From Minisyncoccota bacterium (GTDB lineage: Bacteria; Patescibacteriota; Minisyncoccia; Minisyncoccales; Minisyncoccaceae), in contig JAQVBN010000003.1 in assembly GCA_028690275.1 (NCBI GenBank), positions 1 through 19,807 of the forward strand: a stretch of 19,807 bases of DNA, given 5' to 3'. Positions 13,579 through 19,807 of the stretch are shown here, piece by piece. The position numbers were made by a program, and so were the translations under genes. The first letter of the stretch is position 1, and each line of letters opens with the position of its first letter. The notes below the pieces were generated by a model. That model saw only the letters and a list, made by a program, of their open reading frames with translations, had not been told where the DNA came from and searched no databases.

Positions 13579-13944
13579 TTATTCTTCGGTTGTTTCGGTT
13601 TTTTCTTTAAAAAAATTAAAAATCTTTTCTATAACTCCCGGAAGTTCATTTTCAAGATCTTCTTTTTCTTTATTGTATTCTTCTGTTGCTGTTACTTTTT
13701 CTACCGCATTAGCGATTTTAGGCCCAATATTAGCCTTAAACCATTCATAGTAGATTGAGAAGTTTTCGTCCCAAATATTCTTTATTTCGTTTAAAAATTC
13801 AATACTAAACACCTTATCTATCAATTGTTCGGCAATTTCTTGCCCATCCTCTATCGCAATTTCTTCTATTGTTTCTGCCTTACAATAATTAATATTAAAT
13901 ATAAATAATAATGAAAAAGTTAAGATGGTTATTTTTTTAAACAT
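13579..13944 (-). CDS. Small secreted or surface protein, hypothetical
   Basis: The 121-residue product opens with a signal peptide: MFKK, a hydrophobic core (ITILTFSLLFIF), then NINYCKA before E, a likely signal peptidase I site after about residue 24. The Cys is not in a good lipobox. The mature part is acidic and helical (EIAIEDGQEIAEQLIDKVF, later EEYNKEKEDLENELPGVIEKIFNFFKEK) with no known domain. It starts 4 bases after the murG stop, in context CATAAAAATATG, so it is co-transcribed with the wall genes and probably acts outside the membrane during envelope growth. That role is inferred from position. I do not recognise a family. Confidence 0.75.
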   Translation of the reverse strand: MFKKITILTFSLLFIFNINYCKAETIEEIAIEDGQEIAEQLIDKVFSIEFLNEIKNIWDENFSIYYEWFKANIGPKIANAVEKVTATEEYNKEKEDLENELPGVIEKIFNFFKEKTETTEE

Positions 13945-13948
13945 ATTT

Positions 13949-15076
13949 TTATGATTCTAAAAATTTAATAATATCTTTAGCTATAAATTCGGCACTGTTT
14001 GGAATTCCGAATTCCCTAGCTTTTTTTCCTAATTCGGCAATGTCTTTAAATTGAAAAATATTTTTTAATTCTGCTAAGAAAAAGTTTGGAGTAAGATTTT
14101 TTTCTTCTATAACGATAGTAGACTCAGTTAATTTAGCATAAGTCAAAGCGTTTTTTAATTGGTGTCCTTGAGCTGATTCAGGAAGCGGAATTAAAATGCT
14201 TGGTCTTCCAATGGCGCTGATTTCAAAGATAGTTCCCGATCCTGCCCTTGCAATAATAACATCTGAAGCAATATAAGCATTTTGAATTTCTTCTTCGCTA
14301 AAAAAAGAATATGCATGGTAGTCTGATTTTAATTCATCGGGAATAAGAGCATCGGTATATTTTTTAACATTCTTAAAATCTTCATATCCTGTTTGATGGA
14401 TTACTTCAAAGTATTTTAATATTTCAGGAATTGTTTGAATAACTAATTCGTTAATTCTAGTAGATCCTTGGGATCCTCCAATAAATAAAACGGTAGGTTT
14501 TTTAAAGTTCAAATTTAAAATTTCTTGTGCCCTATTCCTACTTCCGTTTAATATAGTTTTTCTTATTGGATTTCCCGAATGAACCATTTTCTTTAGAGGA
14601 AAATAGGTTACTTCTTTAGGGTCAAAAGCAACATAAATCTTAAAAGCAAATGATGATAGTATTCGATTTGCCTTTCCAGGAATTACATCTGATTCATGCA
14701 TAATAATAGGAACTCCTAAGAGCATTCCTGCAAAAACAATAGGAAAAGAGCCAAAGCCTCCTTTGCTAAAAATAACATCAGGAGCGTAGAAATATATTTG
14801 TATAAAAGCTTGAATAATTCCTATAGGAATATTGAATAATAAATCTTTTAAGTTTTCAAAAAAAGATTTAATTCCACCATAATTTCTTATTTTTCCAGCA
14901 AGACAAAAATTAATTTCAACTTTTTCTTTTTTAAAAGCTTCGTATGTAAATTTGTCTTTCGGTCCCAAGTATAAAAAATCAACTGCGTCTAATGAATTTT
15001 TCTTTATTTCTCTTAAAACAGCTATTAGTGGAAAAGTGTGTCCTCCTGTTCCCCCGCCGGTCAGTATTATTTTCAT
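13949..15076 (-). CDS. murG: UDP-GlcNAc:lipid I GlcNAc transferase MurG
   Basis: MurG adds GlcNAc to lipid I to form lipid II on the inner face of the membrane. The 375-residue protein has the GT28 two-domain form. The N-terminal glycine loop is TGGGTGGHTFP (residues 6-16) with H13. The acceptor-side segment is HESDVIPGKANRIL (127-140). The C-terminal UDP-GlcNAc pocket has GGSQGS (200-205), ARAGSGTIFE (276-285) and PLPESAQGHQLKNA (297-310). KGGFGSFP matches the membrane-side glycine loop. It begins 7 bases after the ftsW stop and ends 4 bases before the secreted-protein gene, in a continuous wall operon. The start has no Shine-Dalgarno. Confidence 0.96.
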   Translation of the reverse strand: MKIILTGGGTGGHTFPLIAVLREIKKNSLDAVDFLYLGPKDKFTYEAFKKEKVEINFCLAGKIRNYGGIKSFFENLKDLLFNIPIGIIQAFIQIYFYAPDVIFSKGGFGSFPIVFAGMLLGVPIIMHESDVIPGKANRILSSFAFKIYVAFDPKEVTYFPLKKMVHSGNPIRKTILNGSRNRAQEILNLNFKKPTVLFIGGSQGSTRINELVIQTIPEILKYFEVIHQTGYEDFKNVKKYTDALIPDELKSDYHAYSFFSEEEIQNAYIASDVIIARAGSGTIFEISAIGRPSILIPLPESAQGHQLKNALTYAKLTESTIVIEEKNLTPNFFLAELKNIFQFKDIAELGKKAREFGIPNSAEFIAKDIIKFLES

Positions 15077-15083
15077 AAATTAA

Positions 15084-16190
15084 TTATATATTATTTTTCT
15101 CATTATTAACAGACCTTGAAATGTTAAGCAATAATCCTAAGGCTGCTAACTCTATTACAAGATGGGTTCCTCCATAGCTTATGAAAGGTAGTGGTGTCCC
15201 TGAAAGTGGCATTAATCCACTCATGGCAGAAATATTAATAAAAGACTGACTTACAATCCAAGTACAAATTCCAACCGCTAAAAGTTTTCCAAAAGGAGTA
15301 GTCTTCTTAGCTGTTTTTATAGAATAAAAAGCAAAAGACACCAAAAGAAGAACTAAAAAGGCACAGCCCAAGAAACCCAACTCTTCTGCGTAAATAGCAA
15401 AAATAGAATCAGACATTGATTCTGGAACAAAACCAAATTTTTGAGCGCTTAAACCAAGACCAGAACCGTTAATTCCTCCAGATCCTATAGATATTAAAGA
15501 TTGATTTATTTGATAAGCATCTCCTAAAGTATCACTTAGTGGATCTAAAAAAGTCATTACCCTTTCCATTCTATAAGGAGAAGTAAAAACCATACCACAA
15601 AATAAAATTATTCCACAAACTCCGATTATCAAAACATCTTTCATTTTTGTATTTGAGGAAAAAAGAATTGCTACCGCAATAAGGAAGATAGTGATTAGAG
15701 TACTTAAATTTGATTGAAGAAATAAGGCTAGTACTATCAATCCTATTATAATAGCAAAATTAATAACAGGGTTTTTAATTTTTTCACTACTAAAAAGAGC
15801 TCCTAAATAAATTATAGTTGTTAGTTTTAAAAATTCTACTGGCTGAAAATTAAATCCGAGAATATTGGCCCATCTACAAGCACCCCCTTCACAAATTCCT
15901 ATACCTGGAACAAAGACAGAAAACATTAGAAGGTAAGAAATTAAGAAAAATCCCAAAGCATATTTCTTTATAAAATCTAAAGGAATTAAAAAGGCTAACA
16001 CCCCTAAAAATATTCCTGGAAGGAATCCGAATAATAATTGATGAATCAAGTAATGATTTGAAGAAAAGCCTTCATTTAAAGCAAAGGCAGGAGATGCAGT
16101 AGCAATTGTTATGATGCCGGTTAAAATGAATAACAAAGAACAGATTAAAAGTGGAATGCTAGGTGTGTGTAAATTATTTTTTGCTCTCAT
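15084..16190 (-). CDS. ftsW: SEDS-family septal peptidoglycan glycosyltransferase FtsW
   Basis: SEDS proteins polymerise lipid II into glycan strands with a class B penicillin-binding protein; FtsW works at the division septum. The 368-residue protein has about ten membrane spans. Conserved points include CRWANILGFNFQPVEFLKL (R106, W107, E119, K122), QSNLSTLI, and SGLGLSAQKFGFVPESMSDSIFAIYAEELG. The last holds D261, which matches the essential extracellular Asp of FtsW/RodA, then E269/E270. The C-terminus has LPLSGTPLPFISYGGTHL. Position between murD and murG favours FtsW over RodA. Its ATG lies inside the end of murD (17-base overlap), so translation is coupled. Confidence 0.93.
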   Translation of the reverse strand: MRAKNNLHTPSIPLLICSLLFILTGIITIATASPAFALNEGFSSNHYLIHQLLFGFLPGIFLGVLAFLIPLDFIKKYALGFFLISYLLMFSVFVPGIGICEGGACRWANILGFNFQPVEFLKLTTIIYLGALFSSEKIKNPVINFAIIIGLIVLALFLQSNLSTLITIFLIAVAILFSSNTKMKDVLIIGVCGIILFCGMVFTSPYRMERVMTFLDPLSDTLGDAYQINQSLISIGSGGINGSGLGLSAQKFGFVPESMSDSIFAIYAEELGFLGCAFLVLLLVSFAFYSIKTAKKTTPFGKLLAVGICTWIVSQSFINISAMSGLMPLSGTPLPFISYGGTHLVIELAALGLLLNISRSVNNEKNNI

Positions 16191-17412
16191 TTTTTAAATA
16201 TTTTTTAAATTGATTAGCTTTATCTTTGTAATTTTTGAAAAGATTGTAACTTGGAGCAGCTGGTGATAATAAACAAGTGCCACCCCTTTTTGTATTTTTT
16301 ATAGCAAACTGAACAGCATCTTTCATTTTACTAGTAAAGAAGAAATTAATTTTTTCATTTTTAATTTCTTTATATATTTTTCTATCACTATTCGGAAAAA
16401 GAATTATATTATTTATTTCTCTTTTTTTAATTTCATCTGTAAGTTTTGTGAATTGTATTCCCCTGTCTAGTCCCCCTAAAATTAAAGTATCAATATTTTT
16501 TAATTCGTTCAAAGCGAAGATTGTTGCTTCTGGAATAGTAGCAAGTGAGTCGTTGTAAAAATTAATACCACTAAAAGTTCCAACAAATTCAATTCTCGAA
16601 TCAAGTGTTTTAAAATTATCGATGCTTTTTTTAATCTCTTTTTCTGTTAGTCCAAATATCTTCGAAACAACCACGGCGGCAGCAATACTGTCTTCGTGAA
16701 TATTCTTTTTAAAAAAAGATTGTTCTTCGAAAGGTATTTTATGGGCTTTTGTTTTTATATTTTTAATTTCTTCAAATTTAGGATTATAGACAAAAAAATC
16801 ATTTTTATTTTGGAACTTAGAGATGTTCTTTTTTGCGTTAAAGTATTTTGAAAAAGTTCTGTAATAATCTAAATGTTCTGGGTAAATATTTATAAAAACA
16901 GAGATATTAGGACTTTTAGAGATATGGTCTAATTGATGACAAGACATTTCAAAAACAAAAATATCTTTTGGTTTTGCGGTGAGCAAGTAAGACAAGCAGG
17001 GTCTTCCCATGTTTCCTACTAATTTTATATTTTTAAAATGATCTTTTAATATTTTATAAATTAAAGTTGTAGTAGTACTCTTTCCCTTTGTTCCCGTAAT
17101 ACCGATTATTTTTCCTGGACAATTTTCTAAAAATAATTCTGTCTGAGAAGTGATTTTTGCTTTTCCAGATTTCTCTTTTATTTGGCCATAAGGAATTCCA
17201 GGGGTTTTTATAATAACATCGTATTTGTCTATATTCTCTAAATAATTTTCTCCCGAATAAATTTCTTTTTCATCCGCAAGAATTAAATTTTTGTCAGCTA
17301 AAGCAATACCCTTTAATGGAAAAAGTTTTTTTAATGTTTTGTAAGTATTTTTCCCCTCTCTTCCAAAACCAACGATAATTATTTTTTTATCTTTAAGGTC
17401 TTTTAATTTCAT
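16174..17412 (-). CDS. murD: MurD-family ligase, probably MurD2 (adds L-glutamate)
   Basis: MurD ligases add glutamate to UDP-MurNAc-L-Ala using ATP. The 412-residue protein shows an N-terminal Rossmann-like domain (VGFGREGKNT), the ATP loop GTKGKST (107-113), the Mg-site region IYPEHLDYY (H180, D182), the Lys of YFNAKKN (194/195), and the C-terminal Rossmann domain with NDSLAT (287-292) and GGLDRG (313-318). Canonical MurD usually has GTNGKTT and GGKDKG; GTKGKST and the D-R-G form fit the MurD2 branch, which uses L-Glu and works with MurL. Its start overlaps murL by 20 bases, the expected partner. The subclass is inference from motifs and context; the family is certain. It overlaps ftsW by 17 bases. 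Confidence 0.9.
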   Translation of the reverse strand: MKLKDLKDKKIIIVGFGREGKNTYKTLKKLFPLKGIALADKNLILADEKEIYSGENYLENIDKYDVIIKTPGIPYGQIKEKSGKAKITSQTELFLENCPGKIIGITGTKGKSTTTTLIYKILKDHFKNIKLVGNMGRPCLSYLLTAKPKDIFVFEMSCHQLDHISKSPNISVFINIYPEHLDYYRTFSKYFNAKKNISKFQNKNDFFVYNPKFEEIKNIKTKAHKIPFEEQSFFKKNIHEDSIAAAVVVSKIFGLTEKEIKKSIDNFKTLDSRIEFVGTFSGINFYNDSLATIPEATIFALNELKNIDTLILGGLDRGIQFTKLTDEIKKREINNIILFPNSDRKIYKEIKNEKINFFFTSKMKDAVQFAIKNTKRGGTCLLSPAAPSYNLFKNYKDKANQFKKYLKNESKK

Positions 17413-18730
17413 TTTGTAATATTTTTTTAAATTTTAAAGGAAGGTTATTTTTTTTATTAAAGCTATTTAAGATTTTTTTAGGATTGATATTTTTCAAGTA
17501 ACCGTTTTTATTAAGATAGTCTAAGAGATAATATTTTTTACCTTTTTTATAACTTAAATAAAACGCCACAAGAGATTCTTCAGTTGTTCCAATACATTCA
17601 AATGGTTTAGTTTTTTTCTTTCCGATCAATTCAAGAGCTTCTTTTCTAAGATTTTTATCCTCAAAAAGATTTTTATTAAAAATAGAAAATAAGTCTTTTT
17701 CTTCCAGAAAAGGATACAATATCATAAAAACAAATAAACATTTTGGACAACTTCCACACCAATGTAATGTTTTTTCTTTTGTTTCAGAACAAGTCTTATT
17801 AGCTTCATTGCAACTTAAAAAGATATTATAATATTCTTTGAATCGAGAAAATATTTTAGCTATTTGAATTTCATATAGCGGTCTTAAAAAACTAAAATAC
17901 TCAATCCCTTCTATTAAGAATTCTTTTGAGTAATTTCTAAAATCGTTTTCGAATTCAAAACTCTTTGAGTATTGATGGTTTATTTTTTTATTTAAATAAA
18001 TTGTTGTTTCTTCGTTTGCACTTCTTTCGTTTGATAGAGCGATATATTTTGCATTAATTAAGTAAGCGGTAAGTGTTGTTAAGAAAGCTAAATAAGCGGA
18101 AAAGGGAGTGTGTCCATTATAATAACCCTTTCGATTTAATTCTAATAATTTTTCATCTATTTTTCTTTCTACGTATATGTGTTTATTTTTTCCAATTGTT
18201 TTTTCAATCTCATTGTTTTTATTTAAACCAAAACAATAAATATTTTCTTTCTGTAGTAAATTTAAAGAAACTATAGAGTCTTTCCCCCCTCCTATCGGAA
18301 GAAGTATTTTATCAGAAGTTTTTATTTTTTTCTTTTTAAATTCTTTATTCGAAGTACATTCTATTTTTAAAAAGTCTTTTTTAGTAAAATCTATTTTATT
18401 TTGAAAAAAGAATTCGCCAAGTCCTTTTAGATAAATCTTTTTCCAAAAATTTTTTTGCTTAATATTTAACTTTCCACATTCAATAATGATTTTAGGAGAG
18501 CAAGTTGCTTTGTAATAACTTACAAGCTCTATCATTCCCAAATTAAAAATTAAATTATCTAGAATATCAGAATCAAGTTTTTCAACAGGTATGTTTTTGA
18601 TTTTAATAGTAGGACGAAATCTTATCTCTGGTTCAATTAAAAAATTAAAAGAAATGTTTAAATCTCCATTTTTAAATTCATATTCGTAATTTTGATATCT
18701 AAATGTGGGATGTTTTTTTCTTAAGTCCAT
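17393..18730 (-). CDS. murL: UDP-MurNAc-L-alanyl-L-glutamate epimerase MurL
   Basis: MurL epimerises the terminal L-Glu of UDP-MurNAc-L-Ala-L-Glu to D-Glu, using ATP, and replaces glutamate racemase in lineages with MurD2. The 445-residue protein has a PP-loop-like motif PIGGGKDS (145-152), then NGHTPFSA (205-212) and SNERSANE (233-240). Near the end are SCNEANK (306-312) and WCGSCPKC (324-331) with clustered Cys. These match what I recall of the MurL family. The ATG at 18730 is chosen: it overlaps the mraY stop by 10 bases (ATGGACTTAA) and begins MDLRKKHPTFRY, while 41 further in-frame codons upstream would lie inside mraY. It overlaps murD by 20 bases. The neighbour MurD2-like ligase is the expected partner. 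Confidence 0.85.
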   Translation of the reverse strand: MDLRKKHPTFRYQNYEYEFKNGDLNISFNFLIEPEIRFRPTIKIKNIPVEKLDSDILDNLIFNLGMIELVSYYKATCSPKIIIECGKLNIKQKNFWKKIYLKGLGEFFFQNKIDFTKKDFLKIECTSNKEFKKKKIKTSDKILLPIGGGKDSIVSLNLLQKENIYCFGLNKNNEIEKTIGKNKHIYVERKIDEKLLELNRKGYYNGHTPFSAYLAFLTTLTAYLINAKYIALSNERSANEETTIYLNKKINHQYSKSFEFENDFRNYSKEFLIEGIEYFSFLRPLYEIQIAKIFSRFKEYYNIFLSCNEANKTCSETKEKTLHWCGSCPKCLFVFMILYPFLEEKDLFSIFNKNLFEDKNLRKEALELIGKKKTKPFECIGTTEESLVAFYLSYKKGKKYYLLDYLNKNGYLKNINPKKILNSFNKKNNLPLKFKKILQNEIKRP

Positions 18731-19803
18731 AGTAATTGAATAGCTACTCCAATAATAGCAAACACAACTCCCAGAAGCCAAAATCTCATTGATATTTGTG
18801 GTTGGGTCCAGCCAATTGATTCTAAGTGATGATGAATTGGTGTTGATTGCCATATTTTCTTACCTCTAATTTTCTTAGAAAGAAGTTGAAGAATAACAGA
18901 TCCTGCTTCAATAACTAAAATCCCAGCAATAATTGGAAGAACGACGATAGAGTCTGTTAGAAAAGCAACCACAGTCATTGTCATTGTTAGCCCCATAACT
19001 CCAGTTTCTCCCATATAGAATTTTGCCGGAGGAATGTTGAACCATAAAAAGCTAAATAAAGTTCCTGTAATAATAGAGCAGAAAATAGCTAAATTGTATG
19101 ATCCCTGAGAGAAAGAAATAATCGCAAAAGCTGCAAAAATAGAAGCAAAAACTCCTCCAGCGAGTCCATCTATTCCATCAACTACCCCACCAGCCCATGA
19201 AGCTAAACAAACAATAATAAAAAGTAAGATAAATAAAATACCAAAATTAAAATCTATCCCTTCTGGAAAATTAAAAAGTAATGGAATGTGGACCGTTGTC
19301 CAGCCTAATTTCAAATAAAACCAAAGCCCTCCAATTAGACCAATTGCAGAGATAAGGGCCATTCTTATAGAAAATTTTAAGCCACCTCCAATATATTTTC
19401 CCTTCCCCCAAACAACGGCCATATCATCAGCTAGTCCAATAATGGAAGCGATAATTATAGTAAAGAATGGAAGCCAAGTTTCAGGACGAGAAATAAAATT
19501 TAAATCTTGTAGCCACCAAACATTTGTTATGTGAGGTAAGAAAGCAAAAAATATAGCCATTAAAAACACAGTTGCCCAGATAATAATTCCTCCACCCCTT
19601 GGGGTGTTTGTTTCTTTTTCTTTATGAAATTTAGCAAAAACCTCAGCCTCTTTACCATCAATAGTTAGTTCTCTTACTTTCTTTTTCCAAAATTGTTTTT
19701 TGATTAAATATGGAATTAAAAAACGAGCGAAAATAAAAGAGATAATAGAACCTAAAGCAGTTAATCCTAAGAGTCTAATAGCATTATAAATTTCAATTGT
19801 CAT
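18721..19803 (-). CDS. mraY: Phospho-MurNAc-pentapeptide transferase MraY
   Basis: MraY moves phospho-MurNAc-pentapeptide to undecaprenyl phosphate, giving lipid I. The 360-residue length and about ten membrane spans are standard. Visible motifs are NTPRGGGIIIW (66-76), LADD with D126/D127, VVDGIDGLAGG with D209/D212, WFNIPPAKFYMGETG (254-268), and PIHHHLESIGWTQPQISMRFW (322-342) with H324-H326. Two catalytic-region residues differ from the well-studied enzymes: the Asp of the usual MGDTG is Glu266, and the Asn of NLTDGLDGLA is Gly206. The ATG is 5 bases from the window edge; the upstream neighbour (often murF) is outside. The gene heads the visible part of the wall cluster and overlaps murL by 10 bases. 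Confidence 0.93.
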   Translation of the reverse strand: MTIEIYNAIRLLGLTALGSIISFIFARFLIPYLIKKQFWKKKVRELTIDGKEAEVFAKFHKEKETNTPRGGGIIIWATVFLMAIFFAFLPHITNVWWLQDLNFISRPETWLPFFTIIIASIIGLADDMAVVWGKGKYIGGGLKFSIRMALISAIGLIGGLWFYLKLGWTTVHIPLLFNFPEGIDFNFGILFILLFIIVCLASWAGGVVDGIDGLAGGVFASIFAAFAIISFSQGSYNLAIFCSIITGTLFSFLWFNIPPAKFYMGETGVMGLTMTMTVVAFLTDSIVVLPIIAGILVIEAGSVILQLLSKKIRGKKIWQSTPIHHHLESIGWTQPQISMRFWLLGVVFAIIGVAIQLLWT

Positions 19804-19807
19804 GTTT

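Noticed and set aside
18731..18853. Longer murL frame starting at 18853
   Set aside because: The extra 41 codons lie wholly inside mraY, do not resemble the family, and the ATG at 18730 fits the 10-base stop/start overlap.
1..19807. CRISPR array, insertion sequence or riboswitch
   Set aside because: No spaced direct repeats, no terminal inverted repeats around a transposase, and no long conserved leader were seen.

Overview
The window is a compact, AT-rich bacterial chromosome segment. Genes are tightly packed and often overlap by 4 to 20 bases. TGA serves as a stop (hrcA, the first padR, the HAD gene), so the standard bacterial code fits. Small proteins, near absence of Shine-Dalgarno sequences, a shortened HrcA, an archaeal-type thymidylate synthase fusion and a MurD2/MurL-type wall pathway together suggest a Patescibacteria (CPR) genome, perhaps Parcubacteria-like. 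This placement is inference; no rRNA or ribosomal protein gene is present to test it.

Layout. Positions 1-138 hold the 3' end of a probable FMN-binding (PNPOx-like) gene, followed by a terminator. A CIRCE-like operator and a strong extended -10 promoter then drive hrcA-grpE-dnaK-dnaJ (231-4430), with tRNA-Lys(UUU) 11 bases behind and a bidirectional terminator. Facing it is a minus-strand operon (7251 down to 4546): a PadR-like regulator, an unknown 142-aa protein, EF-P, and a thymidylate synthase fused to an MtrA-like N-terminus and a DUF4346-like C-terminus. Divergent from it, across a perfect 20-bp dyad, runs a plus-strand operon (7330-9381): inositol-1-phosphate synthase, a second PadR-like protein and a CDP-alcohol phosphatidyltransferase, which together suggest inositol phospholipid synthesis. 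A two-way hairpin separates it from a minus-strand PHP-domain phosphoesterase. Next come an EamA-type membrane protein and a HAD phosphatase on the plus strand, then a converging periplasmic-binding-protein-like gene on the minus strand that alone has a clear Shine-Dalgarno.

The 12068-12433 gap contains repeated operator-like motifs, a consensus promoter, a 46-codon ORF and an intrinsic terminator, forming a small independent transcription unit. From 13390 down to 12434 lies a Xer-type tyrosine recombinase. From 19803 down to 13579 lies a division/cell-wall operon: mraY, murL, murD (MurD2-like), ftsW, murG and a small secreted protein.

How the genes work together: the heat-shock block is autoregulated by HrcA. 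The wall cluster makes lipid I and lipid II, apparently installing D-glutamate by epimerising L-glutamate on the UDP-MurNAc-dipeptide (MurD2 then MurL) instead of using free D-Glu. The Ino1/phosphatidyltransferase pair would place an inositol-phosphate headgroup on a membrane lipid. Most interesting for follow-up are the MtrA-ThyA-DUF4346 fusion, the inositol lipid operon with paired PadR proteins, the MurL/MurD2 pair beside an MraY with altered active-site residues, the small transcription unit at 12208-12420, and a recurrent ATAAAAATATG start context that seems to replace Shine-Dalgarno sequences.
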